NCBI RefSeq assembly: GCF_037975245.1
Contig: NC_092581.1
Location: 10,549,303 to 10,613,302, forward strand
From: Apostichopus japonicus
Taxonomy: Eukaryota; Echinodermata; Holothuroidea; Aspidochirotida; Stichopodidae
Length of the DNA stretch: 64,000 nt
Direction: 5' to 3'
The position numbers and the translations under genes are program-made. A model generated the notes under the pieces. That model did not search any database and was not told where the DNA came from. It saw only the letters and a list, made by a program, of their open reading frames with translations. Shown here piece by piece: positions 26,930 through 40,100 of this stretch (the stretch's first letter is position 1; every line of letters starts with the position of its first letter).

Positions 26930-27313
26930 CTATTTATTATATATAGTACTACAAAAAACTGTCCATCGAAGGCAGCAGTCTGTATCGAGCACTTCTTTAG
27001 GTGCCACCACAAAACAAAAATTGTCCAAATTCGATACTATATTCTTCTCGTAGTCACGTCTTAGCCGCTCAATCGACTTATCAACACCTGTCGTTGGCCA
27101 TTTAAAAAAAGGATTTTTAAAAAGGTGTTCAAGAAGTAAAAATGGTGAATTTATACTTAACCTACCAAGCAGGTCCCCCATATATACATACCAACTGTTC
27201 GAGAAGAGCAAATTTCTTAATTGAAAATTTCTTTCTTCACCGGTTTCTATATCCTGCTCTCTAGCCAGCGGTTCCTGGAAACCGACAGTTTGAAGAAGAA
27301 TGCTCTTGTTCAA
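26930..27313 (-). pseudogene. Unrecognised 127-codon minus-strand ORF
   Basis: The ORF opens with MNKSILLQTVGFQEP and includes SWYVYMGDLLGRLSIN and FLLLEHLFKNPFFKW, then a basic stretch (SIERLRRDYEK) and a hydrophobic FCFVVAPKEV. It is long for random sequence in this AT-rich context. It stops at 26930, just before the remnant at 26351-26895, and could be the upstream part of the same gene interrupted by a frameshift or deletion. No family is recognised and no intact homologue exists in the C-side block. Confidence 0.4.
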
Positions 27314-27321
27314 ATTTATGA

Positions 27322-27711
27322 ATCAATGAACGTGTAAAGGCGGACCAAATAGAATTACGGAATGGTTGGATTGGCGATCTTTCCAAAATAAGAGATGCGG
27401 ATATAAGTACTGCGATTTCAAGATGTTTGGCAATACTGGAGTTTCTTTCGAAAAAAGACAGATTTTAAATTTATATTTGTTGGATCCCATGATCTTGGTG
27501 TTATTTTTAAAATGACAAATGGCTCGTTCCCAAATCTAAAGATGAAAAGATTTTAAATTTCACTTCACCCGAGGGGGTACCCCCGGAATCTGCAATGGAC
27601 AAATTTACCATGACGCCACTCGCGGAAGAACCTGGCGAAGATGAGGTCGTCATATGGAAATGTCTCGTTAATATCTTAAGAGTACAGACTAAGAAGTTGC
27701 TAAGTTATTAA
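27322..27711 (+). pseudogene. Unrecognised plus-strand coding remnant in two pieces
   Basis: Two open stretches are read on the plus strand: 27322-27468 (contains LRNGWIGDLSKIRDADIST) and 27514-27711 (contains PLAEEPGEDEVVIWKCLVN). They lie in different frames, separated by stops. The second ends with tandem stops (TAA, TAG). It runs divergently from the minus-strand ORF that begins at 27313, only about 10 bp away. Such tight divergent packing is typical of compact viral or mobile genomes. Function unknown. Confidence 0.35.
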
Positions 27712-27714
27712 TAG

Positions 27715-27905
27715 CTCGTTGTTCTTGACCAGCCGTATCGAATCGTTTAGGTCAACCTTTCTATAGTACATCTTTGGCGGCATCAATAATAATGTGTTGA
27801 TCATTTCACGCGCTCTTTACAGAAATCTTATTAAAACAGTCCACGGTCTTTTCCCACTTGATTATTCCTACTACGTTGCTTTTGGAAACCACGATGTCTT
27901 GCGTT
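27715..27905 (-). pseudogene. Small minus-strand remnants, conserved in both block copies
   Basis: Short frames read on the minus strand contain VVSKSNVVGIIKWEKTVDC and, further along, MYYRKVDL followed by IRLVKNNE. The C-side copy (about 55472-55660) keeps a matching peptide, NYRKVDLSGCIRLNKNNE, in the ORF at 55301-55528. The conservation across copies shows common descent from the duplicated block. The function is unknown. Confidence 0.35.
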
Positions 27906-28054
27906 TTTTTCCATCCGATACTACTGTTGATGTCCCCCAACAATGCATCAATATGGACACTTTGTGTTCGTAATACGGTTACATGACGTTGCAGGACAAG
28001 AACTGTCGTTGCTGTACCAGCTATGAGTATCGAGTGATAGTATATTCTACTACC

Positions 28055-28361
28055 ATGCCTTTAGAAAATTTTGCGTTGATTTACAACAGTAAAGGTGAGC
28101 GGTCGTTCTTTGTAGATTATGCGTTGAATATGTCAACATTGGTCACTTGATCAGACAAGCTCGAGGACGAGGTTGAAGAACCTGATGAAGAGGTTGAGCT
28201 CTCTTTTTTTTTTGCCACAACCGGGGACTTATGCAGAACCGAGACAGGGAGAAGTTGACGAAGCACACGACAGGGAGAATGAACCCTCTTTTTTAGATAA
28301 CGGAAAACAAGTTGAGATCAAAATTTCTGACATGGAAATTCAGAGAGCGCCACCGCTATAG
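28055..28361 (+). pseudogene. Remnant of an acidic protein
   Basis: The frame from the ATG at 28055 encodes MPLENFALIYNSKGER, is stopped near 28159, then continues acidic (EDEVEEPDEEVE). After a frameshift at a T-run it reads on as ENEPSFLDNGKQVEIKISDM. The C-side copy has a parallel ORF (56036-56233) with EPSFLDNGKQVDINISDM. Both copies are broken, so the protein was probably inactivated before or soon after the duplication. No domain is recognised. Acidic low-complexity segments and a lack of membrane helices are all that can be said. Confidence 0.4.
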
Positions 28362-28554
28362 CGGCACCTTATCGTAGAACCATCCGACCGAGTACAGTTT
28401 ACCACCGGTGAGCAACCTCTAACAGAAGCAATACAAGAAACATTTCACTAACCAGCACAAGAACCGGTTTAACAATAACATATGCCTAGAGAGAGAAAGA
28501 GAGGTGAAGAGAGGCAGTGTCACGGTCGAAGTTATTTAATGTGATAATATAAAC

Positions 28555-29054
28555 GTGCCCATCCCCTATCAACTCTACGTTACGAAAGATAGTATTGACA
28601 ATTGCCAGCTCTTACATACGACGCAACGAGAGCTTACATGGTGGATTTTACATTTACCTTTGGAATGTAATGCCTGAAAAACCGACGCTCAAGCGGACTT
28701 AGGAGATTATTAAAGCCGTTGTGGAGTTAGAGTTGAAGTTTCAAGGAATGGTGATTGGAGAAGATTTAAATAATGTCAGTTTGGCACAGGTAAAGAATCA
28801 CGTTAAAGCAACTGCTAATATTTGGTGTGAAACATGTTAGTATCGACCCCCCCCCCCCCTTTATTGTTTCTACGGGAAACTTTGATCGTAACAACAAGCT
28901 AATTACTCAAGCTTTACGCACTCCTTTCAAATATATGAATAGATACCAAGACGATACCAAGGATAACTTCTTTGAAGAACATCCAACATATTACACTGTA
29001 GAGAATATGAAAGTGTCCATTCCGTGCCTTTTGTCTGATTGCAACCATGAATAA
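28555..29054 (+). pseudogene. Remnant of a gene conserved in both block copies
   Basis: A plus-strand gene remnant runs from about 28555 to the stop at 29052-29054. Its 3' part is open (28827-29054), containing FDRNNKLITQALRTPFKYM and TKDNFFEEHPTYYTVENM and ending SDCNHE. A run of ten or more C residues near 28848 interrupts the frame. The matching C-side region (58013-58550) keeps the upstream half more intact and breaks in the 3' half. The protein family is not recognised. A poly-C expansion as the disruptive lesion fits the many G/C homopolymers in this window. Confidence 0.45.
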
Positions 29055-29420
29055 GAATGAAAAACAGCCAGTACTTTCAAAGAGAGGGCGCTAGAGGAAT
29101 ATAAAGACAATGATATAATTATCATACTAGAGAGTACTATTGAGATATAGATCGAGTTTTTATTACCGTGAATTATTATTCTACCTCTTTTTATTTTATT
29201 TATAAATGTAAAACCAACCTCTACAAGATAACTATTAAGGAGGAAAGAGTACAAATGAATTTTATTTCTATTGTTCATTAACTTTCTCTTTACCTCACAT
29301 TTATTACTCTATCTTGGTGTAAGCCGTATAAAATCACCTTTAAAACAGTAAATTAGCAAGGTCAGTAAGTAAAGAAGTTCCTATTTAAATATACAGCCTC
29401 GATTGTGGTAAACTTTATAT

Positions 29421-31184
29421 GAATGATCATAGGAGGAGAGGAGGGATGGGGTGGGTGGGGTGTAAACATCCTTTTCCTAGTGCTTAACAAAGGAGAGGCA
29501 AACAGATAAGGAGTGTGTCATAAGAGATAACTACCTTCCCGTTACAGTGGCATTGTTTTCCCAGTTGTGTTTGCTTCATTAGAAATAAGTTAACGTGCAA
29601 TATGAAAGCTGATCAATACGCAAGTTGTCTAAGTTCATTTTACATATTTATTATAATTGCAGACCTTCAATATGTATACAAGGAAAAGCAAACTTGTACA
29701 GGTTCTTACAAATTATGTCATAATACAATACTGTACTTAAAAGGTCATTTTATTTGCTTTTACCTTCAGTTATCTTTGCATATTGATAAACAGCACCGAT
29801 CCGTTGCGCTCATCCTCATGTAACAACCAGTTTAAGTAACAAAGTAACAAATTATCTAAGGTGTTAAGTCTTTGTAGTTGTTACTTTCGACTATCGCCAA
29901 TCCCCCACCCCCCCCCCCCCACCACCCCTGCTTCTCAAACTAAAATCAATAAAATTGGGTGTGGAAAATGGCGATCAAAAAGGCCTTTGACCTGCAGGAC
30001 TATCAACAAATATTTTCTTACATTAAAACATTTTAGAGTAGCAAAGGTCAACAACTCAACATCGTTTAACATTGGTTGCTTAACCGTAAATCGTTTATGG
30101 CAATCGGCAACTTGACCGAATTGAGCAAAATCGAGATAGACGCGACCAAATGAACGGTTACCTACTATTTCTCATTACTTTTAACGTTCTTTTTTTCACT
30201 GGTCCGTTGGTTGCACCATTCTCAAACTTTACATGAATGAGATGAAAAAGTCTATGACAGCTAGAGCAATATTTGAGAGGATACCCGGAGTTGGGGGAGG
30301 GGTTGTGAAAGAGGTGTCATGAATACCACATAAACCTTTGAACACATACAACGGATAAGCTTGGCATATCAAACTAAAATAGTCAGAAAGCTATCGCAAA
30401 ATGTTGACCCTTATATTTGTAGTGAAAACAATGACAGAAATAAACGATAGCACAACAATTGACTAAAATATCACCGAATGTTCCTCAACGAGGCAATACT
30501 ATCATTATTAAGTGTCCCCTTGTGAGCTCTTTAAAGGAATTACTTCTCAAGAGATGTATAGCCGACAGTTCGATGCGACTATATCAGCATACCAACATCA
30601 GTGCCAAAGTTCAGAGAAACTCAATAACATATGAGCAACTGAATAATGTGTACATTATTGTGGCGATTGTACGTTGGATGATAAATTCACCACTTATGCG
30701 GAATATTTTGTATCAGTTGAGAGAAAAGAAAGTAAGACAATAACGGCCACTTTGAGTAGAAGGATGTCTTTTGATCAGCACTATATGTGAAATTCGTTTT
30801 TGAGTCTTGTGATGCTAGTTTTACGTTAACTTTCCGTTTTGGCTGATGTTTCGAGGGCCTCCGGGCCGAAGGTGAGCAAAATGTACATACAAATGTCAAA
30901 ACCATCAATGAATTAACAATCCCTTTTGCACCAATGTCAGCATCAACAATGATTGTCACTAAATGATGTTTCAAATTGGTGTTCCATATAACTAGATATT
31001 CCAAAACTGACAAGAGCAACCTGCTGACAAAAAAATGAACGATGTTGAATCCTCCTGTCCATTTTAACATACAAACTATCAGTTTTCTGGGTCACTTTTA
31101 TAAGTATTTAGCCCCATAAGTAATAACAGACGGTGACTTATATAGCAGTTTATTCAAGTAATCAATGTGTCAAATCACATATTT
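29421..31184 (-). repeat. 3' flank of copy B
   Basis: Non-coding DNA matching the flank of A in inverted orientation and the flank of C directly. It includes a C-run near 29906-29920 and an ATGT-rich relative near 31528-31550 inside the gene. No additional gene is recognised in it. Confidence 0.7.
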
Positions 31185-34100
31185 TTATGGATCAGACTTT
31201 CTTGGGAATATTTCTGGTTGACATTGATGTACGCGGTCGTCGGTGCAAGCCCACAGAAACACCAAAGGGAGGATCAGAAAACATAAACCAGCGTCCAGTC
31301 TATAGATATATATTGTGGAGCCAAGGACATCATGTAGGAAACCTGTACAAATGTGAAAAAAATAGAAATTTATTGTAGTATGGTTCATCACCATGGTTAC
31401 AATCGAACGATACGATGATTTGGCATTGACCAAAAGGGCTTTATGAATGTTGTTGTTGTCAAGTATGTTAGTATCATAACCCATATTTAATGGTAAGATG
31501 TCTGGAAACGTAGTATGTTACTTTGTATGTATGTATGTGTATGTATATGTGATCTTCCCGCAAGCAGGAACTCGCGAAAGAAGCCATCAGAACTTTGAGA
31601 CCATCAGAACTCCTATCAGGATGTTTGCAGATTGTAAATTACAACAAAGCAATACATGATATTTATAGGGCCATATAATATATTCTGTGTTGCATAAATA
31701 GTTAATTAGTATATTAATTAGCATGCGTAGTTACTTAACATCTGGATAAAGATCAGCCAATCGGTTTTATTCACACATACTTTGGCGATCCATCTCTGGT
31801 TGAAAGTTACATGGGACACAGTTACAACCAAACACGCTTCATAAGATTCTTCTGATTCATGATGGGAATGCTGACAAAGATTGCTTTAAATGGAAACTTA
31901 TGTAACAGTTTGGATGTAGCTCTAATGTGATTATGAAGGTACAAATTAGGACTCAACATGTCATATTCTTGTTTAAAAATCTTGGATTATACTTTTGGGA
32001 TATAGGAATATTATAATTTTACCTGAAAAGAACCCTCCAAGTTGCATCGCTACTCCATCGACGAAATAAGAAATGGCGATAGCTTCGCTGAAGTGGTGAG
32101 AACAAATCGTCGATGGAATCGTTCCTGATACGCCAGAACTGTTGACACCTTGGCTTAAGCCACTGAAAAAGGCCAGTATACTTAGACCGTAGACGTTGTG
32201 AACCAACGTACATCCTAGCATGCTTAAACCGTTAGTGACTAATGGTATTACACAGCACGTGTAGGCATTCACCTTGCCATATTTGAACATAAATACAGCA
32301 GATAACTTTCCCAAAAGACCTCCGATACCACCCGCAGTAGATAATAATACGGCTTCGCCTTCGTTTAAGCCCATTGTTTTTCCTAAAGATACTAAAAAAA
32401 GAGCCCACGACATGAAAATATAAAATGCAAATAATTCTATACCAAGAAGGATAGTAAACGTTTTGTGGTAAAATATCGACAAACACAAACACTTTGTATT
32501 ATTAATCTGCCTCTTTCCAATGTTTGTTGTTTCTGATACTATGTCCTTCAGCTCCATCTCTGGGATGTCTTCCTTCTCACTCGAAGTTACTGCAGTTCTT
32601 TTAGTTGGAGCAGGCCTCGAGCGTCCTACTTGTCTCAAGCATACACCACATAGAATATTGTTCCATGTAATGGCACCAAATAGCAACAATCCTAACTCCA
32701 ATCCGTACGTTGCCTTCAATCGCTGCATAATGAGGGGAAACACTGCTACCCCAACATAGTTGAACAAGGAGGTGAAGGAAAGCATTACTGGGAAATTTAC
32801 CGGAAAGTGTGAATGTAATGTTACGTAACCAGGGATAGAACTGAGGCCAAAACCAGTTCCTGTAATATACAAACCAAAGAAATAATAACTTTTAATGTTG
32901 GCGGATCTTAACGAAAGCTAGTAGTTAAAAGCGTTATCATTTACAACTTAGACCTATCACAGAATAGTTGTCACATGGTGCACCTGTTGACCGATTCTCT
33001 TATATTGGAACAAATTGCGATCAGAAATCGATTGAATACTGTTTTACTCATATAGGACAATATTAATAACCATTTGACAAGAAAACTAACATTTTCTACT
33101 TTGTCCATTAATTGTTACCTGTACCATTGATCAAAATTTGATTTTCAAATTTTAAAAGGGATATTATTTCACACCGTTATTTGAAAACCTGATAAATTAT
33201 CAAAATGTAATGCTTACTCCAGAATGCATCTCACAGTATAGGTGGTCTCATGTAATCACGACAGGTGTTATGTTGATTTATCCATGAAATATGATACATT
33301 TGTAACTTGTGGCTTTCAGTTTTCTGTGCAGTGATAATTTGATCGACATATTTAATCAACTATTATTATCTCAGTGGATAAATGCTTAAAGAGTGATAAA
33401 GAAAAAGAAAATTTCAGTATTTTCATCAAGCAATCACGTTCTGCTACCGGAATATCCCTTAAAGTGCACGTTCGCTGCGTTCTGGACTTATTTCACGGTT
33501 GTTGTTATATAGCTATTGTATTTCAAACAGCCTAATAATTACCTTACTCTTGAAAACGTAAACGTAAAGATGAACAATATATAGAGAGCCGTCTGTTTCA
33601 TTATATCTCTTTACTACTCTTACGTTGATGGGTATAAGACCACAATGAATTTGGCTGCAATTTTGGGACATTTTGAGACCCGTTCTTTTCACTACGGGGA
33701 CGAAACATGCCCTCCTTATGTATACCCCTTTATAGGTGTCATTAATTTAGTAGATTAAAGGTTACAAGTTGGGCTACGTTGCTCATAAACCCACAAACCA
33801 GGTAGGCTGAGTTTCACGAATTATGGAGCTAACTTTGTTATACCAGCTTCATTGACTCAGTACGAAGTTTTTCGGTAGTAATATTTTTACCTCCTTTTGG
33901 TCTACAAAGTTTCCAACATTTTAATGAATGATGTATTCAATAATTCAAATTCATATTAATATATGAACCAAAATGTGACCTTAGTATTATTTCCTGCGGC
34001 AGAGTAATTACGTTACATTGTTTCAAACATGTTAAGCTTCAACGTAATACAACCGATGAAACATGGGGCGACCTCATCATTGCAGTCGGCCGTCAAAGTG

Positions 34101-37100
34101 TCAACTGAAATTAAGATGAGGAACACTTAAGTTACCATAATTGCTCAAATAGGCTACTATTTGGGGCTCCTCAGCTAATATACATTGAGAAGAATGGACG
34201 AATGTAACCGAATGTAAATTCAAAGTGACCGGAACGATCGAAATCTAAGAACATGAACGAAGGTGGTATATATTTTGGGTGGGGGGTGGGTGGAGGGTCG
34301 TCCGAAACCCTGATATTGCGATATTTTGAATTACTCACCTATGACAAACTCGGACAGGAAAAACTGCCATACAGATCTTACACGTAGACCAAGGTATATA
34401 TACCCAATCCCAATCAGCGCACCACCAGTCACGCTAAGTTGACGAGCACTGAATATATTCATTAGAAGCCTCGTAACAGGAGCTGTCGACAGGTGAAAGT
34501 GATTAATGCGACTAACAGCAGAAAGCAAAAGAACATTCATATATTCAAAATACTAAGGGTGAATAGCATAAAATAAAACTGAGGGCGACATTGGAATATT
34601 TCTATTCAAAATTGCTTTTTGTTATATTGTATCATCTTTACTTTTAGAGATTTTTTTTCTTCAAGTTACCCCTCTATACAATTTGTTTTTTTCTTTTTTA
34701 AATTAAGGCAATAATGATCTTATAATGCGTAACTACGTCATGTTCGCGCAAACTACATTTCGTTCAAATTTCAGTGGTTATATATTAGCGTATTATGACA
34801 ATAAATAACAAGTTCATACCTACTACAAACGAGATATAAAGGAGGCTCAAATATGTAAAAATCACCGATTTCAAAAATTAAGTGTAGGTGTATATGGCAA
34901 AATGCCTAAATTTCACATTCAAAGTCATTTCAAACCTGCGAGGACGGGGCACAGACTCCAAAACCACTGCAGTGGTAGTCCAGGATGACTGCTTTGTTAA
35001 TCATAAAAAACACACTTTTCATACCTTCTTAAAAGTAACAGTGGGGTCAGTAGGCCACCCCCTAATGTGACCATTAAGTGTGAGTATATGCGTGGAAAAA
35101 CTTTTAAGATGTTTATCAAAATCATATTACAAATCAAGTTTCCTCGCAAACAAATGCCAACAAGATGTCTTACTGTAGCTTGGACTCTGCTCTATTTAAC
35201 TAAGAAAAAACATCTCCTAATGTTACTAATACAAGTACTTACATAACCTTAATGGCGGCAAGTTCTTTCTCAATGTCAATAGTATTTGGAATATTTCAGA
35301 ACATTAAGAATACATAGTCCTCCCATATCCATTAAACAATATTCAAAGAAGACGATTTTAACAGAGGATATATAGAATACTAGTATAGCATTTTAATCAT
35401 TAAAATGTTAGATCATGCGTGACTACATGACAGGGGCGCTTTCACTTAAGATGTTTTCACTGAAAAGAAAGACTATTTAAAAGATGGGTAATCGACCTAA
35501 AACTTACAGGGGTAATATATAAATGTATTATGTAATACCATTACAAACCGTTATAATCATTTGTTCATTCACATGGGGGTGGGGGTATTGAATAGGACAC
35601 CTTGTATGAAATTAAAATAAATAGCAATGGATCTTTGAATGCATGCCCAAAGTGACCTTGATGATGAAAATAAAATTCCCATGTAGATAATAGTGCCTGG
35701 AGTGTTCTCCATGAAAGTATATGAACCGTTCTTTTAGCCCCCACCCATAATGTATTATGGGGGTTGAAAGTTTGTCACTTTGCATATTTTAATGGAGCGA
35801 TGTTTTGTTTTTTCCTAAGAACTGTATGCTCATGAGAAACAATCCATAATCCTCTCATACCTTTAACAACATTCAAGTAAACTGATGAAAAACATCCCTT
35901 ACTCCTATGTGCATGACCTTTTGACCTCAGAATGTTGTTTTTTGTTACTGATTTATTTATTTATTTAACATTAAAGGGTAAACTCGGTTAGCGTAAAGCT
36001 AACCTCTCCGAGGCCCTGAAATACAAAAGCAAAAGTAGAATAACAATAAAATAAACATAATAAAAACAATCAGAATGAAAAGGTGAATAATAAAATGGCA
36101 ATGGAATAGGAAAAATACATTCAAACTTGAAAACGGCATAAAATGTAACAAGGAACAATCAATGAAATTAAATTAAATTAAAAGCATAAGAAATTAGTTA
36201 AAGTCCTGGATAAAACGTTTTTTATAGTGTTCGTGTGACGGAACATGCCCACTAGATATACTGTGGAGTAAGGCCATTTAAAGACCTATATACAATATCA
36301 TCTATGTTTTACATTTTAAACGTTTCTCGAGTGAGGAACATTTCTAGCATTTATGTCATTATTCATGCCCCATACTAAACTACCATACCAGGTGGCTTAG
36401 CGACAATTTTCAGGATTAACGTTACCGGCTGGACAAAAGTACCAAATTTGGCATGGAGTTTCTTTTCGACCTATCTATTGATTTTATCCGTGGAACCCAC
36501 TTGATCGGTTCCGATTTTCCAAGATGGCGGCCAAAATCCAAGATGGCCGACAGAAAAATGGGAAATGTCATATATCTGTTTATAATAATCAATAAACAAT
36601 ATTTCCAGCCCTCTGTGTTTTGCTCATGTAATTCAACTGGAAAGCGGTAGCGAACACGTCTCTCAAGTCCCCACCGAGAACCTCCCAGAAGGTCCTATAG
36701 AACTCAGCAGGGAGGCCATCCGGACCGGGGACTTTCCCTTCTTCAACGCTACTACCGCTGTCCAGAGCTCACCAACGAAGAGATTCGAACCAAAGCTATC
36801 GTTTTTACTCTGAGAGGGGGGGGGGGGGGGTTGTCTATACCAGACAACGAGTCTTCCTGGAGATCCTCGCTAACAGCAGCCCTGCAGTACAGGTTCGAAA
36901 GGAACGACCTAAATACCTTAAATGACTAGTGACCTGACTTAGCGGGTGTTGTCCGCACAATTGACGTTGTGTTTATGAAGGGTGCACAATAGTACAAAAT
37001 CTCCCAATGAGTCGGTATTCACATCTGGTCGGTTTTCCCTCAAGTTACCCTATTATATAGTTGACTCAATGTAATCAGTCTTACATGACACTCGTAACTC

Positions 37101-40100
37101 CCATATAATAAAGGGCTTTGCGACAGTGTCTATCCACGGTCGATCACACCTCAAAGTTCCCCAATAAGTCTTAAGTGGCTTCCTGAGCCAAAGTGACACA
37201 ATTAGAATACCAGCCATAACATATAGTCAGGCTGGTAGTCCGGTTTCATTTACACGATTGAGGACGGAAGGTTTCATGGTCCCGATCAGTAAAGGGCACA
37301 GGGGGTCTGGGGAATAAATTTATTTGAAATTTCCTTTTTTTACAGGCGGCCATCTTGGATTCTGGCCGCCATCTTGGTAATGGGTGGCCCAAGCAACATG
37401 CCATGACCATCATCTGTTTCGGTGACCCCGGAAACATCTGAATTGACCCCTCACTTGTTCATTTCTGATTTTTACAGCCAGATATATGACATTTCCCATT
37501 TTCTGTCGGCCATCTTGGATTTTGGCCGCCATCTTGAAAAATCGGAACCGATAAAGTAGGTTCCACGGATAAAATCGATAGATAGGTCGAAAAGAAACTC
37601 TATACCAAATTTGGTACTTTTGTCCGGCCGGTAACGTTAAATTTGCTAAGCCACCTGACTAAATATACGGACTACACAATCTTTGTATTAGGTTTGCTGG
37701 TATATACAATCATTTGTAAGTTTTCCTTCATTTTGACCCTAAATGATAATCAGATTGCCCAGAATCGCCTACTTGTATCCAAGTATACTAATACACAGAT
37801 ACCAGATATGAGACGTGTACCAGCTTTCTCATCCACATATACTGGTTTGCACGTGAAACGCCCACGATAATAAACACACACCCTAGCATGACCAAATTGT
37901 TTAAAACTTACTATTTCTGTCACCGCTACAGCTTTACAACAGAATACATACGAACATGTTGTAGGCCTATCACTCAGACACTGTGTATGCTTATTGTTTG
38001 TGTTAGATGGAACACGTATCGCGTGCTTGTGGTACAGCCAAATGAGCCATGTTGGACAGCGCGTTGTGGTACAAATCCATTATTCATGTACAGAAATCAC
38101 AAAATTCCCGTCGACTGACTGAACTCGCGATCTTTACGACTTTTACATAGGGAGGAATATAAGAGTTGTAAAAAATTATGCCCCAGTATATGTAAGTGGT
38201 TTAAAAATGTGCACAAGCATATGGGGACATTTGATATTGTGTCCCCTATCTCAAAAAGTAGGTGGACATTTCCCCCTGTCCCCTAGGATTGACGCCCATG
38301 CCTACAGTGATGGTTATGACATATTCAAAGAAATATATGTGTGGCAGAACTAATGTTTGATAAAGCATTGGACATGCTGTGGGAGGAAATATTTCAGTTT
38401 AGATAATATACCAGTATTTTTTGCTATAGTGTTACATCCAGACGAAATATGGTTATTCCAAGAAAGTTTGCTATCAATATTAATACCAAGAAACTTAGTT
38501 TCAGTTACACATTTAATTATTTTACCGTCCATCGTAATATCCTTTATCCCAACGAAATGCTCTTTTACTACTAAAAACAATATACTTAGTCTTATCAATG
38601 TTAATACTTAATTTGTTTGCTGCGAACCAATCACAGAACTTATCCAGTTTACAAGAGACGGTACTTCGGAGTGAATTTACGTTCTTCGAGTGAAAGAAAC
38701 TTGTAAAATGGTATCATCGGAAAAAAGACTGTATGAGAGATGTTGGAGACATGGCAGATATCATTAACGTATATAATAAACAACAAAGGACCTAATACAG
38801 AGCCCTGAGGCACACCACAGGCGATTTCACCAAGTCCAGAATTTGAATTCTTGTATTTAGTGCATTGTAACCTATTTGTGACATAACTGTCCAGCCAATT
38901 TAGGGTTGTTCCTCTGATTCCGTAGAAAGATAGTTTGGAAAATGAAATGGAGTGGTTAATTGTGTCGAATGCTTTGGACAGGTCGAGGAAGACGCCGATG
39001 CAAGTATTGTCATTATCGAGATTAGTGTAAAGTCTGTCAAAAGCATCTGCCAGAGCAAGTTCAGTAGAATGACCAGGGCGGAAACCATACTGTTGTTTAC
39101 AAAGAATGTTGTACTTGCACATGAAACCGTAAATACGATTGAACATTAACCGTTCAATCAGTTTTGAAAAACATGATAACAGTAATATAGGCCGATAATT
39201 TTGATAAGATCTCGTGTCACCTTTTTTGAAGATAAGTACTACTTTTGCGACTTTGAGTTGTCAGGATATATGCCAGTAAAAGAGATATTAGAGATGTGGG
39301 TCATGGGTTTGGCAATAAAATGAATAACATGTTTGATAATACCTGGCTTAAAACCATCGTAACCTGCTGCCTTATTTGATTTTAAGTTGGAGCTTGCTAT
39401 GTTAATGAACTCAGCTTCAGTAACAGGATAACTGAAAAGAGAATGGCTGTTTATGCTGTCATTCATGTGAATGAGTTTTTCAGCAGTGTTCTTACTTTTA
39501 ATCTTATTGGCAAGTTCCTAGCCCAAGTTGAGAAAAACATTATTAAAATGATTTGCTACTTCTTTATCATCACTAACTAGTTGATTGTTTTCATTAATGG
39601 CAGTGGGATATTTGGAATGCTTATTTTTTCCGAGAATTTTCTTTATAGTTGTCCATGTTTGGCCAATATTGTTTCTGCTATTGTTAATCTTATAACAATA
39701 GTATAATTTCTTTGACAAACGAATAATCTGGTTAAGTTTGTTCCGGTATATAGTATAGGTTGACCTACTGTAATTAGTGTTGTTCTTTAGGGTGCGTCTA
39801 TAGAGCTGATTTTTCCTTTTAATGGATTTTAAGATTCCATTAGTTATCCGAGGGTGTCTCTTTTTCCTCCTTTTGGTTTTACTGATGGTATGCAATGGAA
39901 AACAGGTATTGTACGTTGAATAAAATGAATCAAAGAAAGCATTATAAGAAGTGTTAGCGTCAGGCTTAGTAAGCACTTCATCCCATGTTTTACTTTTAAT
40001 TTCAGAAATAAACTTATGACAGTTCTTATTGCTATAGTTACGGACTTGCAATGGGTTGTACCTGCCTGTACTCTGATTCACAGGGGCATGAAGAAAAATA

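Larger units (their letters stand above)
26035..29420. repeat. Duplicated block of decayed small ORFs (copy next to B)
   Basis: The block aligns collinearly with 53228-58912. It starts at TAGTTGATTG and GAGCTCTTGTATGCCAGTGA and ends at the join to the transporter 3' flank. Compared with the C-side copy it lacks a LINE, a hAT MITE and about 1.2 kb corresponding to 56785-58000. It contains short open stretches on both strands with little space between them, broken by stops and frameshifts. None matches a family I recognise. See the individual ORF entries. The organisation is unlike host genes and suggests a dead compact DNA element. Its identity is unknown. Confidence 0.6.
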
